A stretch of DNA of 14,325 nt, taken from positions 36,119 through 50,443 of the forward strand of contig HF999745.1 of assembly GCA_000434215.1 (NCBI GenBank), written 5' to 3'. The translations under genes and the position numbers were made by a program. Below, piece by piece: positions 1 to 8,359 of the stretch. Below the pieces are notes generated by a model. It was not told the DNA's origin. It made no database searches and worked only from the letters and a program-made list of their open reading frames with translations. This DNA comes from Bacteroides sp. CAG:144 (lineage in GTDB: Bacteria; Bacteroidota; Bacteroidia; Bacteroidales; UBA11471). Position 1 is the stretch's first letter. Each line of letters opens with the position of its first letter.

Positions 1-1977
1 GCCAAAGAAAACGGCAGTAACACACCGGTGCTGGATAACTTCGGAACCGATATGACCAAAGCTGCCGAAGAAAACCGGCTCGACCCTGTTGTCGGAAGAG
101 AGAAAGAAATCGAGCGGCTTGCTCAAATATTGAGTCGTCGTAAAAAAAACAATCCGGTTCTTATCGGAGATCCCGGTGTCGGGAAATCGGCCATTGTAGA
201 AGGTTTGGCATTGCGTATCGTTCAAAGAAAGGTTTCAAGAGTGTTGTTCGACAAACGAGTAATATCGCTTGATATGGCTTCTATCGTTGCTGGGACAAAA
301 TATCGGGGACAATTCGAAGAACGTATCAAGGCCATACTCAACGAACTGTCGAAGAATCCGAACATCATTCTGTTCATTGACGAAATACACACCATTGTTG
401 GTGCCGGCGGAGCAACCGGGACCCTCGATGCCGCCAATATGCTCAAACCGGCATTAGCCCGAGGTGAAATACAATGCGTCGGAGCAACAACTCTCGATGA
501 GTATAGAAAAAGTATAGAAAAAGACGGGGCCCTCGAACGTCGTTTCCAGAAAATCATGGTCGAACCGACTTCGCCCGAAGAGACCTTGCAGATATTGAAA
601 AATATCAAGGATCGTTATGAAGATCATCACAACGTAACCTATACCCCCGAAGCTCTGGAAGCGTGTGTATCACTGACCGAACGCTATATAAGCGACCGTA
701 ACTTCCCCGATAAAGCCATCGATGCTCTCGATGAAGCCGGGTCGCGGGTGCACATTGCCCATATCGTCGTACCTCGACATATCGAAGAACTTGAAGAGCA
801 AATCGAGGCGACAAGAAAAGAAAAAATCGAAGCCGTCAAATCTCAGAATTTCGAGCTGGCAGCCAATTTCAGAGACAAGGAGAAATCCCTGATGAACGAC
901 CTTGAAGACGAAAAGCGTCGCTGGGAAGAATCTACACAAGAACAACGGGAAGTCGTCGATGCAGAAGAAATAGCAGCGACAGTAGCCTTGATGTCGGGTG
1001 TTCCTGTGCAACGTGTTGCTGAATCGGAGAGCAAAAAGCTCTTGGATATGGGGAATGAACTCAAAAGAGCCGTCATCGGCCAAGATACTGCTGTCGATAA
1101 AATCGTCAAAGCCATACGCCGGAACAGAGTCGGTCTGAAAGACCCCAACAGACCTATCGGTACGTTCATGTTTTTAGGTCCTACCGGTGTAGGGAAAACC
1201 CATTTGGCGAAAAAGTTGGCCGAATACCTTTTCGACTCATCCGATGCCTTGATACGGGTAGATATGAGTGAATACATGGAAAAATTTACCGTATCGAGAT
1301 TGGTCGGTGCACCTCCGGGATATGTCGGCTATGAGGAAGGCGGGCAACTTACAGAAAAAGTTCGCCGCAAACCCTATTCGGTTGTTTTGCTCGACGAGCT
1401 GGAAAAAGCCCACCCCGATGTATTCAACCTTCTTCTACAAGTTATGGACGAAGGTCATATTACCGACAGTTTAGGGCGTAAAGTCGATTTTAAAAATACG
1501 ATTATCATTATGACCTCCAATATCGGAACGCGCCAACTCAAAGATTTCGGTCGAGGTGTCGGATTCGATACAGGCACAGTGAGTGAAAAAGATGTTTCTC
1601 GTTCGGTTATACAAAAATCGCTGAACAAAGCATTCTCTCCTGAATTTTTGAACCGTATCGACGACATCATCACATTCGACCAATTGGATAAAGAATCGAT
1701 ATTCAAAATCATCGATATTGAGTTGAAAGGATTTTTCGACCGTATTTCGGCGCTCGGTTATCGTGTAGAACTCACCGACGAAGCCAAAAATTTCGTAGCA
1801 GAAAAAGGATACGATATACAATTCGGGGCACGGCCGTTGAAGAGAGCCATACAAAATTACCTCGAAGACGAAGTTGCCGAAATAATACTCCGCACCGAAA
1901 ACAAAAAAGGCGGCACAATCCGGCTCGATTATGATTCCGTGCAAAAAAAGATCATTGCCTCTTTACAAGAAGAATAA
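1..1977 (+). CDS. clpC: ATP-dependent Clp protease ATP-binding subunit ClpC (5' end missing)
   Basis: AAA+ unfoldase that feeds proteins to the ClpP peptidase in the cytoplasm. The frame is open from base 1 with no start, so the N-terminal substrate/adaptor domain lies outside; 658 residues of a family usually near 840 are visible. The first AAA module has Walker A GDPGVGKS (bases 166-189) and Walker B IILFIDE (364-384). A charged coiled-coil middle region with a UVR-like segment (about 781-940) marks ClpC rather than ClpA or ClpB. The second AAA module has Walker A GPTGVGKT (1177-1200), Walker B VVLLDE (1381-1398) and the sensor-2 GARPLKR motif (from 1825). A VGF tripeptide (1558-1566) matches the [LIV]GF loop that docks on ClpP, so this should be a protease partner and not a ClpB disaggregase. 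The gene ends at TAA and is followed by a strong terminator. The clpP partner is not in view. Confidence 0.95.
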   Translation, partial: AKENGSNTPVLDNFGTDMTKAAEENRLDPVVGREKEIERLAQILSRRKKNNPVLIGDPGVGKSAIVEGLALRIVQRKVSRVLFDKRVISLDMASIVAGTKYRGQFEERIKAILNELSKNPNIILFIDEIHTIVGAGGATGTLDAANMLKPALARGEIQCVGATTLDEYRKSIEKDGALERRFQKIMVEPTSPEETLQILKNIKDRYEDHHNVTYTPEALEACVSLTERYISDRNFPDKAIDALDEAGSRVHIAHIVVPRHIEELEEQIEATRKEKIEAVKSQNFELAANFRDKEKSLMNDLEDEKRRWEESTQEQREVVDAEEIAATVALMSGVPVQRVAESESKKLLDMGNELKRAVIGQDTAVDKIVKAIRRNRVGLKDPNRPIGTFMFLGPTGVGKTHLAKKLAEYLFDSSDALIRVDMSEYMEKFTVSRLVGAPPGYVGYEEGGQLTEKVRRKPYSVVLLDELEKAHPDVFNLLLQVMDEGHITDSLGRKVDFKNTIIIMTSNIGTRQLKDFGRGVGFDTGTVSEKDVSRSVIQKSLNKAFSPEFLNRIDDIITFDQLDKESIFKIIDIELKGFFDRISALGYRVELTDEAKNFVAEKGYDIQFGARPLKRAIQNYLEDEVAEIILRTENKKGGTIRLDYDSVQKKIIASLQEE

Positions 1978-2014
1978 ATAAAAAACAACTGACAATATGC
2001 TCGGAAAACAAGTC

Positions 2015-2049
2015 AAAATGTCAGACCCACAAGGTCTGGCATTTTTTTT
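2015..2049 (+). terminator. Rho-independent terminator after clpC
   Basis: A long hairpin with arms AAAATGTCAGACC and GGTCTGGCATTTT (one T-G wobble, loop CACAA at 2028-2032) ends in a run of eight T (2042-2049). It lies 38 bases after the clpC stop and separates clpC from htpG, so htpG should have its own promoter. No perfect TAnnTTTG box is visible between this hairpin and the htpG start. Confidence 0.9.
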
Positions 2050-2091
2050 GCCTTCTTATCCGACAGAATTTAACAACAAAAATATAAAACC

Positions 2092-4143
2092 ATGCAAAAA
2101 GGATCTATTGGGGTAACTACCGATAATATATTCCCCGTCATCAAAAAGTTCTTATACAGCGACCATGAAATCTTTTTGAGAGAGTTGGTATCAAATGCCG
2201 TCGATGCGACACAAAAGCTGAAAACACTCGCTGCCGTCGGAGATTTCAAAGGCGAACTTGGAAACTTAAACGTCGAAGTATCTATCGATAAAGAAGCCGG
2301 TACACTGACCGTATCGGACCACGGTATAGGCATGACAGCCGAAGAAATAGAGAAATATATCAATCAGATTGCCTTTTCGGGTGCGGAAGAATTCCTCGAA
2401 AAATACAAAAACGACGCCAACGCCATCATCGGACACTTCGGATTGGGATTCTATTCTTCGTTCATGGTTTCAAAAAAGGTCGAAATACGTACCCGTTCTT
2501 ATCGGGAAGGTGCACAGGCCGTCATGTGGAGTTGCGACGGATCTCCCGAGTATACAATGGAAAATATCGATAAAGCCGATCGGGGAACCGATATCGTATT
2601 ATTCATCGATGATGAAAACAAAAACTTTCTCGAGACCTCGGAAATAGAGACTTTGCTCAAAAAATATTGCAGATTCCTGCCTATTCCTGTCGTATTCGGC
2701 AAAGAACAAGAGTGGAAAGACGGCAAATACGTCGATACCGATAAAGAAAAAGTCATCAATGATACGACACCGGCATGGACCAAGAAACCGACCGAACTCA
2801 ACGATGAGGATTATCGCAAATTTTATCACGAGCTATATCCGACAATGGACGAGCCATTATTTTGGATACATCTCAATGTCGATTATCCGTTTAAACTGAC
2901 TGGTATTCTTTATTTCCCTAAAATAAGGAATAATTTCGATGTCAATAAAAACCGTATACAACTTTATTGCAACCAAGTATTTGTAACCGATTCGGTCGAA
3001 GGTATCGTACCCGATTTTCTCATGTTGCTGCAAGGTGTCATAGATTCACCCGACATTCCCTTGAACGTATCCCGTTCATACTTGCAGAGCGACTCCAACG
3101 TGAAAAAAATATCGACCTATATCACCAAAAAAGTTGCCGATCGCTTGCAGGAAATATTCAATAACGATCGCAAACAATTTGAGGAAAAATGGGACGACAT
3201 AAAATTATTCATCGAATACGGTATGCTCTCCGACGAGAAATTTTATGAGAAAGCTCAAAAGTTTGCGTTGTTGAAAGATACCGAAGATAAGTACTACACA
3301 TTCGATGAATATAAGACGCTTATCGAAGCCGAACAAACCGATAAAGACAAAAATCTGATATATATTTACGCTACCGACCGCATCGCTCAGTACAATTATA
3401 TCGAAGCGGCTAGAAACAAAGGATATAGCATATTATTGATGGACGGACAACTCGATGTACACTTCATCGGTATGCTCGAACAGAAATTCGAGAAAAGCCG
3501 TTTTGTCCGTGTCGACAGCGATATTGTAGAAAATTTGGTACGTAAAGAAGATAAAACCGACGTCTCGCTTACACCCGCACAACGAGACATGATGACAACA
3601 ATCTTTAAATCGCAAATACCAAGTGTAGAAAAAGCGGAGTTTATGGTCATGTTCGAAGCAATAGGCGAAACGGCTCAACCCATTGTCATCACGCAAAATG
3701 AGTTTATGCGTCGTATGAAAGACATGTCGGCCATGCAGCCAGGCATGAGTTTCTACGGAGAAATGCCCGATAGTTACAACCTTATCGTAAATACACAGCA
3801 TCCGTTGGCCCAACGGGTATTATCAGAGGCAGAGACAGCTTGTAATGCCGAGATAGACCCGCTGCGTACTCAAATAAATGCGCTGAATGACGAAATAACC
3901 AAATTGCAAGAGGCTTCCAAAGACAAAAAAAGCGATGAAATACCGGTTGAAGAGAAAGATCGTCTCAAAAATAAAGAAAACGAGGTCGCCGCTTTGCGTC
4001 AAAAAGAAAATAACATACTCAGCGACTATGCCGCCGGGAATAAGTTGGTGCGTCAATTGGTTGATTTAGCTCTTCTCTCAAACAACATGCTGAAAGGAGA
4101 AGCTCTGAGCCGTTTTGTAAAACGCTCGGTCGATTTATTATAA
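2092..4143 (+). CDS. htpG: Molecular chaperone HtpG (bacterial Hsp90)
   Basis: Cytoplasmic ATP-driven dimeric chaperone. The 683-residue protein starts MQKGSIGVTT, which fits the family N-terminus. The GHKL ATPase domain shows FLRELVSNAVDA (residues 28-39, with the catalytic-type Glu31 and Mg-ligand Asn35), DHGIGM (76-81) and the lid segment GHFGLGF (114-120), then RGTDIVL (164-170). The middle domain carries LNVSRSYLQ (324-332) with Arg328, the residue that reaches the ATP gamma-phosphate. The C-terminal domain has a charged, coiled-coil-like stretch at about 590-645 that makes it some 60 residues longer than the 624-residue E. coli protein; from memory this is usual in Bacteroidales. Within the ATPase domain it has SNAVDA and DHGIGM where E. 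coli has SNASDA and DNGIGM. It is flanked by terminators on both sides and appears to be a single-gene unit. Confidence 0.97.
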   Translation: MQKGSIGVTTDNIFPVIKKFLYSDHEIFLRELVSNAVDATQKLKTLAAVGDFKGELGNLNVEVSIDKEAGTLTVSDHGIGMTAEEIEKYINQIAFSGAEEFLEKYKNDANAIIGHFGLGFYSSFMVSKKVEIRTRSYREGAQAVMWSCDGSPEYTMENIDKADRGTDIVLFIDDENKNFLETSEIETLLKKYCRFLPIPVVFGKEQEWKDGKYVDTDKEKVINDTTPAWTKKPTELNDEDYRKFYHELYPTMDEPLFWIHLNVDYPFKLTGILYFPKIRNNFDVNKNRIQLYCNQVFVTDSVEGIVPDFLMLLQGVIDSPDIPLNVSRSYLQSDSNVKKISTYITKKVADRLQEIFNNDRKQFEEKWDDIKLFIEYGMLSDEKFYEKAQKFALLKDTEDKYYTFDEYKTLIEAEQTDKDKNLIYIYATDRIAQYNYIEAARNKGYSILLMDGQLDVHFIGMLEQKFEKSRFVRVDSDIVENLVRKEDKTDVSLTPAQRDMMTTIFKSQIPSVEKAEFMVMFEAIGETAQPIVITQNEFMRRMKDMSAMQPGMSFYGEMPDSYNLIVNTQHPLAQRVLSEAETACNAEIDPLRTQINALNDEITKLQEASKDKKSDEIPVEEKDRLKNKENEVAALRQKENNILSDYAAGNKLVRQLVDLALLSNNMLKGEALSRFVKRSVDLL

Positions 4144-4162
4144 AGCTTCTACACTGTATAAG

Positions 4163-4197
4163 AAAGTCCGTCTAATACCCAATTAGGCGGACTTTTT
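4163..4197 (+). terminator. Rho-independent terminator after htpG
   Basis: Arms AAAGTCCGTCTAAT (4163-4176) and ATTAGGCGGACTTT (4182-4195) pair over 14 positions with one T-G wobble around a 5-base loop (4177-4181). The right arm runs into T residues ending at 4197. It begins 19 bases after the htpG stop. Confidence 0.92.
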
Positions 4198-4230
4198 GTC
4201 GTAAATAATCGAAGCGAATTATTATATTTG
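4195..4230 (+). promoter_or_regulatory. Bacteroidota-type promoter for the aldo/keto reductase gene
   Basis: TATATTTG at 4223-4230 matches the -7 consensus TAnnTTTG exactly. A TTTG at 4195-4198 (on the edge of the htpG terminator) could serve as the -33 element, but the 24-base spacer is longer than the usual 19-21. Transcription would start near 4237, about 15 bases before the ATG at 4252. Confidence 0.6.
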
Positions 4231-4251
4231 TAAAATCAAGAAAAGTACAAT

Positions 4252-5250
4252 ATGATAGAAGAAAGATACAAAGCCGATACTCATCGGTACGACACGATGA
4301 TTTATCGCCGTTGCGGGCACAGCGGCTTGTTGCTTCCCTCTTTGTCATTGGGACTATGGCATAACTTCGGCAGTATCGACGATTACGATACATACAGCCG
4401 CATTGCTTTGGCAGCATTCGACAACGGTATTACCCACTTCGATCTGGCCAATAATTACGGCCCTGTATACGGATCGGCAGAAGAAAATTTCGGACGTATT
4501 TTAAAACGATCATTAGGCCGTTACCGCGATGAACTGGTTATATCTACCAAAGCCGGTTACGACATGTGGCCGGGACCATACGGAAATTGGGGAAGCCGCA
4601 AATACCTCATGGCAAGTCTTGACCAAAGCCTAAAACGCATGGGAATCGAGTATGTAGATATTTTTTACTCGCATCGACCCGACCCCGATACACCGATAGA
4701 AGAGACGATGGGTGCACTGGCCGATATGGTACGCATGGGTAAAGCCCTCTATGTCGGCATATCAAGATATAGCCCTGAACAAACAATTAAAGCCGTCGCA
4801 GCTCTGAATGAATATAAGATACCCTGCCTCATACATCAGGTTCGTTACTCTATGTTCGACCGCACCGTAGAATCCGAGCTATTAGGCTTATTAAAAGATA
4901 TGGGTATCGGCATGATTGTCTTTTCTCCTTTGGCAGAAGGATTACTCACCGATCGCTACCTGAACGGTATTCCCGCCGATTCAAGGGCAGCCCGAGCAAC
5001 CGGACATCTGAAAAAAGACTCCATCACCCCCGAAAAACTCTCTCAAATACAACAGTTGAACGATATTGCTCGGCAACGCAACCAAACTCTCGCCCAAATG
5101 TCTATTTCTTGGTTGTTACGTAACGAAACCGTTACCTCGGTTCTGATTGGAGCCAGCTCGCCCCAACAGCTCAAAGATAATCTCAAAGCCCAGGAAAACA
5201 TCGGTTTTTCTGATGAAGAACTTTCTGCCATCGACAAAATTTTGAAGTAA
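4252..5250 (+). CDS. Aldo/keto reductase, YghZ / L-glyceraldehyde 3-phosphate reductase type
   Basis: NADPH-dependent TIM-barrel reductase of 332 residues. The sequence closely follows E. coli YghZ (346 residues), sharing stretches such as LSLGLWHNFG (31-40), ITHFDLANNYG (60-70), ISTKAGYDMWPGPYG (97-111) and SLDQSLKRMG (122-131). The catalytic tetrad is intact: Asp64, Tyr69, Lys100 and His141. Family members reduce toxic aldehydes, including L-glyceraldehyde 3-phosphate and methylglyoxal; the true substrate here is inferred. The start at 4252 is preferred because it sits 15 bases from the predicted transcription start and gives the short N-terminal extension also present in YghZ; an internal ATG (residue 16) would cut that off. 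The beta-lactamase gene follows after 36 bases. Confidence 0.93.
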   Translation: MIEERYKADTHRYDTMIYRRCGHSGLLLPSLSLGLWHNFGSIDDYDTYSRIALAAFDNGITHFDLANNYGPVYGSAEENFGRILKRSLGRYRDELVISTKAGYDMWPGPYGNWGSRKYLMASLDQSLKRMGIEYVDIFYSHRPDPDTPIEETMGALADMVRMGKALYVGISRYSPEQTIKAVAALNEYKIPCLIHQVRYSMFDRTVESELLGLLKDMGIGMIVFSPLAEGLLTDRYLNGIPADSRAARATGHLKKDSITPEKLSQIQQLNDIARQRNQTLAQMSISWLLRNETVTSVLIGASSPQQLKDNLKAQENIGFSDEELSAIDKILK

Positions 5251-5280
5251 AAATCGAAATGAAATTGCTAATTCGATTTT
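5250..5280. repeat. Inverted repeat between the aldo/keto reductase and beta-lactamase genes
   Basis: Perfect 9-base arms AAAATCGAA (5250-5258) and TTCGATTTT (5272-5280) surround a 13-base loop. The hairpin overlaps the last base of the reductase stop codon and ends 6 bases before the beta-lactamase ATG. It could be a weak attenuator or an operator; the stem has only two G-C pairs and its T run is only four bases, so a strong terminator is unlikely. Confidence 0.5.
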
Positions 5281-5286
5281 CGCCAC

Positions 5287-6189
5287 ATGACAAAAAATAA
5301 ATTCAATCCGATGCAATGGTTGGCTTGGATATTGCTATCCATATCATTTACGGCCAGAGCACAGACTGAAAGCGATATACAGCTGGCCATACATTCTGTC
5401 ATAAATGATAAAAGAGCAACCGTTGGTATTGCCATTCTATGCGATGACGGCAATATGGTTGTCATGAACGATGATGAACGTTATCCTGTAATGAGTGTAT
5501 TCAAATTCCATGTGGTCGTAACCGCTCTAAAAAAAATGGAACAACATGGCATTCCGTTGGATAGTATGACTCTTATCCCCCAAGAACAAATGTTATCCGA
5601 CACATACAGTCCGTTAAGAGAGAAATACCCCAACCGGGATATTCCCATATCATACCGGAATATCATAAGGTACACAATGGCACATAGCGATAATAATACG
5701 TGCGATTTTTTGATAGATTTTGTAGGAGGTATAAGTGTTGTCGACTCTCTTATAAGACAGTTGGGCATAAATAAGTTTGCCTTCTCCGAAACAGAAAAAA
5801 CAATGCATGAAAATATACTTAACTGTTATAATAATTGGTGTACGCCATCGTCTATGGTATTGTTTCTGAAAAAGATATATACCGAACCTATCCTAAACAA
5901 TGATCATTTTCTTTTTTTAGAGCAGGTAATGATCGAAACATCTACGGGAACGAATAAAATAAAAGCCGGATTACCGGCCGATGTTATACTGGGACATAAA
6001 ACCGGTAGCTCCGATAGAACAAAATCCGGTATAAAAATAGGAGATAATGATGCCGGTATCATTTACCTACCTCATAATAAACGATGTTATATCGCAATCT
6101 TTATAAAAGACTCGAAAGAAAACGATACCGCAAACGCAAAAATTATAGCGGATATTACCGAAAAAATATATGAGATGATTATTCGGTAA
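5287..6189 (+). CDS. Class A beta-lactamase, PER/CfxA/CepA-like (subclass A2)
   Basis: Exported serine hydrolase that opens beta-lactam rings in the periplasm. The 300-residue protein begins with a Sec signal peptide (basic start, hydrophobic core at 11-22, likely cut after ARA at 25). Class A landmarks are complete: SVFK (70-73) with the nucleophile Ser70 and Lys73, SDN (134-136), an omega loop with TEKTM (169-173) supplying the probable general base Glu170, and HKTGSSD (237-243). The segment SDNNTCDFLIDFVGG and the KTG context resemble PER, CfxA and CepA enzymes. It follows the reductase after 36 bases with no TAnnTTTG box in the gap, so cotranscription is likely. The gene looks AT-richer than its neighbours (many ATA, AAT, TTA and AGA codons), but no mobile element is near. 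Two cysteines (180, 185) lie in the omega-loop region. The substrate range cannot be read from the sequence. Confidence 0.92.
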   Translation: MTKNKFNPMQWLAWILLSISFTARAQTESDIQLAIHSVINDKRATVGIAILCDDGNMVVMNDDERYPVMSVFKFHVVVTALKKMEQHGIPLDSMTLIPQEQMLSDTYSPLREKYPNRDIPISYRNIIRYTMAHSDNNTCDFLIDFVGGISVVDSLIRQLGINKFAFSETEKTMHENILNCYNNWCTPSSMVLFLKKIYTEPILNNDHFLFLEQVMIETSTGTNKIKAGLPADVILGHKTGSSDRTKSGIKIGDNDAGIIYLPHNKRCYIAIFIKDSKENDTANAKIIADITEKIYEMIIR

Positions 6190-6197
6190 CCATCTCA
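6161..6197 (-). terminator. Probable terminator of the pyrK-pyrD-MGMT operon
   Basis: Read on the minus strand, arms TGAGATG (6197-6191) and CATCTCA (6177-6171) form a hairpin with a 13-base loop that can itself pair TTA with TAA. TATATTTTTT follows at 6170-6161. It begins 26 bases after the MGMT stop and overlaps the last 29 bases of the convergent beta-lactamase gene. On the plus strand the same hairpin lacks a T run. Confidence 0.6.
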
Positions 6198-6223
6198 CAT
6201 ACAAAACTTCAAAAATCAAGGAA

Positions 6224-6538
6224 TTATCGCCACTCTTCGTCTATGTCCCAACGACTCTTTCTCAAATCGACACAACCGTTTTTCTTGAAAGATACGCCTT
6301 CCGCTTCCAATAAAGAACGCTGTTCGAGCCACGTCGGGACCAATCGTCCACAACTGTTTACAACCCGATGACAAGGCAACGACAAATCTTCCGGAACATG
6401 GAACAAGGCTTGTCCCACCATGCGAGAACACAAAGGCTTCCCCATAAGATATGCAATTTGCCCGTATGTAACGACCCGTCCCTCTGGAATTTCTTTTACA
6501 ATGTCATATACCTCCCGATAAAAAAGGTATCTCTCCAT
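6224..6538 (-). CDS. Short MGMT-family protein (O6-alkylguanine-DNA alkyltransferase domain only)
   Basis: A 104-residue protein beginning MERYLFYREVYDIVKEIPEGRVVTYGQIA. It is the C-terminal DNA-binding and active-site domain of O6-methylguanine-DNA methyltransferase without the usual N-terminal domain. The winged-helix part includes VTYGQIAYLMG (23-33) and CSRMVGQAL (37-45), where Arg39 corresponds to the base-flipping arginine finger. The motif PCHRV (55-59) keeps the alkyl-accepting Cys56, unlike alkyltransferase-like (ATL) proteins, which replace it, often with Trp. It could repair O6-alkylguanine directly, or flag lesions as ATL proteins do. Its ATG is 8 bases after the pyrD stop, so it is the last gene of the pyr operon. 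The same frame stays open further upstream, but that is the shadow of pyrD. Confidence 0.85.
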   Translation of the reverse strand: MERYLFYREVYDIVKEIPEGRVVTYGQIAYLMGKPLCSRMVGQALFHVPEDLSLPCHRVVNSCGRLVPTWLEQRSLLEAEGVSFKKNGCVDLRKSRWDIDEEWR

Positions 6539-6546
6539 CGATAAAT

Positions 6547-7458
6547 TCAGACCTTTAACGCGCCGATGATTTCCTCTACTGACCGACAACCGTGTCTGTC
6601 GAGGTAATCTTCTATACCATCGACAATTTTCACCGTTATTTGCGGATCGATAAAGTTGGCGGTTCCGACCTGAATGGCACGAGCTCCGGCCAAAAGGAAT
6701 TCTATGGCATCGGTCGCATTCATAATTCCCCCTAATCCTATAATGGGGATTTTTACCGCATGAAAGACTTGCCAAACCATACGCAACGCAATCGGTTTGA
6801 CGCAAGGCCCCGATAAACCTCCGGTAACAGTCGAAACGACAGGGCGTTGCCTTTCGGCATCGACAGCCATACCCAACAATGTATTGATAAGAGAGACAGA
6901 GTCGGCACCTTCGGCTTCCACGGCACGAGCGATCTCGGTTATATCGGTTACGTTGGGCGACAATTTCACAATGAGTGTACCGGGATAAGCAGCACGTACG
7001 GCTTTTACCACCGATGCCGCACTTTTGCATGACGTACCGAAAGCCATACCGCCCTCTTTCACATTCGGGCATGAAATATTCAATTCTATCGCCGGGATCT
7101 TATCCAAAGAGGCCAAACGGCCCGCAGTCTCGGCATAATCATCGATAGTAGAACCCGAGACATTCACCAAAATCCGAGTATCAAGATCTTTTATTTGGGG
7201 ATATATATGCTCTACGAAATAATCGACTCCTTTGTTCTGCAATCCTACGGCATTGATCATACCCGAAGGCGTTTCGGCCATTCGGGGATAAGGATTGCCT
7301 TCTCGGGCTTTCAACGTCGTTCCTTTGACGATAATACCGCCCAATCGGGACAGATCGATAAAATCGGCAAACTCCAAACCATATCCGAATGTTCCGGACG
7401 CAGTCATAACGGGATTTTTCAAAGACAACCGCCCTATATTTACTTTTAAATCTGCCAT
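6547..7458 (-). CDS. pyrD: Dihydroorotate dehydrogenase B, catalytic subunit
   Basis: FMN enzyme that oxidises dihydroorotate to orotate in de novo pyrimidine synthesis; class 1B enzymes pass the electrons to NAD through PyrK. The 303-residue protein has the family pattern [13 protein letters not shown] (15-27) and the active-site loop [14 protein letters not shown] (124-137). The base there is Cys130, which marks class 1; class 2 enzymes use Ser. Phosphate-binding glycine motifs VTGGLSG and IIGLGGI, and ARAIQVGTA near the end, complete the FMN TIM barrel. The gene overlaps the end of pyrK by 13 bases, which fits translational coupling of the two subunits of one complex. Confidence 0.97.
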   Translation of the reverse strand: MADLKVNIGRLSLKNPVMTASGTFGYGLEFADFIDLSRLGGIIVKGTTLKAREGNPYPRMAETPSGMINAVGLQNKGVDYFVEHIYPQIKDLDTRILVNVSGSTIDDYAETAGRLASLDKIPAIELNISCPNVKEGGMAFGTSCKSAASVVKAVRAAYPGTLIVKLSPNVTDITEIARAVEAEGADSVSLINTLLGMAVDAERQRPVVSTVTGGLSGPCVKPIALRMVWQVFHAVKIPIIGLGGIMNATDAIEFLLAGARAIQVGTANFIDPQITVKIVDGIEDYLDRHGCRSVEEIIGALKV

Positions 7459-8225
7459 AACAATTTCTCTATATTAAAAACCGGACCTTCTTTACATACG
7501 CAAATATGACCCTCCGTCGTATTCTCTACACAACACAAACATGCACCTACACCGCATGCCATCATATTTTCGAGCGAAACTTCGCACTTTATTCCTTTTC
7601 CCTTGGCATAACGGGCAACAGCTACCATCATCGGTTTCGGGCCGCAAGTATAAATACGGTCGAAATGCTCTTTTTGCAATAACGAATGTTGGGTAACATA
7701 TCCTTTTTCTCCGCATGATCCGTCTTCTGTCGTTACATCGACGATTCCCAAAGCCTCGAATTGTTCTTTTTGTAAAATATCCCGAGACGAACGTGCACCC
7801 AACAAAAAATGAGGCACAAATCCGGCATTTCGCAAATAACTGCCCAAAAACAACATGGGTGCTGTACCTACGCCACCACCGATCAAAAGTACTTTTTCAT
7901 TTTTTTCGGGAAGAGAAAAACTATTACCCAAAGGCAAAACTGCATTCAAAACATCACCGGATTTCAGTGTCGACAGACGACGAGTTCCGTCTCCGACAAG
8001 CTGTATCAGAAACCATACTTCGTTACGCTTTACATCGACAAAATTGACAGATATCGGCCTCCGCAAAAAAGTGGTGGGCGAGCCGTCTACACGTAACTCG
8101 GCAAACTGACCCGGCAACATTTCGGGAAGTTTGGACCCGTCGGGAGAGGTCGCTTTCAAAAGCACATAGTGGGTATGCAGAGCGAGATTCTCGGTTACCC
8201 GCAGATCTAAAACATATTTTTTCAT
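7446..8225 (-). CDS. pyrK: Dihydroorotate dehydrogenase B, electron transfer subunit
   Basis: FAD and 2Fe-2S protein that carries electrons from PyrD to NAD. The 259-residue protein shows the ferredoxin-reductase layout: an FAD-binding beta barrel with FLRRPISV (53-60), a nucleotide-binding fold with [12 protein letters not shown] (113-124) and YTCGPKPMM (192-200), and a C-terminal iron-sulfur segment. Cys224, Cys229, Cys232 and Cys244 fit the PyrK cluster pattern, ending in CKEGPVF (244-250); Cys231 and Cys242 are extra cysteines nearby. It is the first gene of the operon, with a perfect TAnnTTTG box 20 bases upstream, and overlaps pyrD by 13 bases. Confidence 0.96.
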   Translation of the reverse strand: MKKYVLDLRVTENLALHTHYVLLKATSPDGSKLPEMLPGQFAELRVDGSPTTFLRRPISVNFVDVKRNEVWFLIQLVGDGTRRLSTLKSGDVLNAVLPLGNSFSLPEKNEKVLLIGGGVGTAPMLFLGSYLRNAGFVPHFLLGARSSRDILQKEQFEALGIVDVTTEDGSCGEKGYVTQHSLLQKEHFDRIYTCGPKPMMVAVARYAKGKGIKCEVSLENMMACGVGACLCCVENTTEGHICVCKEGPVFNIEKLLWQI

Positions 8226-8244
8226 CGTATTTTCTATTTAACGG

Positions 8245-8252
8245 CAAAGATA
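8245..8252 (-). promoter_or_regulatory. -7 promoter box for pyrK-pyrD-MGMT
   Basis: Minus-strand TATCTTTG (8252 down to 8245) is an exact TAnnTTTG match. A T-rich stretch about 19-23 bases upstream (8272-8279) is a weak -33 candidate. Transcription would start near 8238, giving a leader of about a dozen bases before the pyrK ATG. Confidence 0.65.
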
Positions 8253-8299
8253 GTGTATGTCGGAAGCCTAAAAAAGAAAAAAGCCCTTTTATTTCGTCC

Positions 8300-8309
8300 G
8301 GTGTACACC
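8300..8309. promoter_or_regulatory. 10-base perfect palindrome upstream of the pyrK promoter
   Basis: GGTGTACACC is fully self-complementary and lies about 48 bases upstream of the pyrK -7 box, between the XRE gene and pyrK. The place fits a regulator binding site, but one 10-base palindrome is weak evidence and no partner protein can be named. Confidence 0.3.
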
Positions 8310-8343
8310 TTATTCTGTCGGCTGTTTTGATATGTAAGAAAAT

Positions 8344-8356
8344 AGAAACAGTTTCT
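8344..8356. repeat. Short inverted repeat just after the XRE gene
   Basis: AGAAAC-A-GTTTCT, with 6-base arms around one central base, begins 4 bases downstream of the XRE stop (which is on the minus strand). It has too small a loop for a terminator and no adjacent T run. It may be an operator half-site pair or chance. Confidence 0.3.
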
Positions 8357-8359
8357 GCA

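Noticed and set aside
5287..6189. Beta-lactamase as part of a mobile resistance element
   Set aside because: No transposase, integrase, terminal repeats or target-site duplication were seen around it; both neighbours look like stable chromosomal genes.
6539..7072. Upstream extension of the MGMT frame to a 282-residue protein
   Set aside because: The added part lies wholly inside pyrD in another frame, is rich in Arg, Cys and Ser like a typical shadow frame, and the MGMT family start MERYLFYREVYD fits ATG 6538.
8270..8299. A/T-rich AAAAGGGCTTTT-like stretch (minus strand) as a terminator for the XRE gene
   Set aside because: The arms would leave a loop of about two to four bases and only four to five weak pairs, so a stable hairpin is unlikely.
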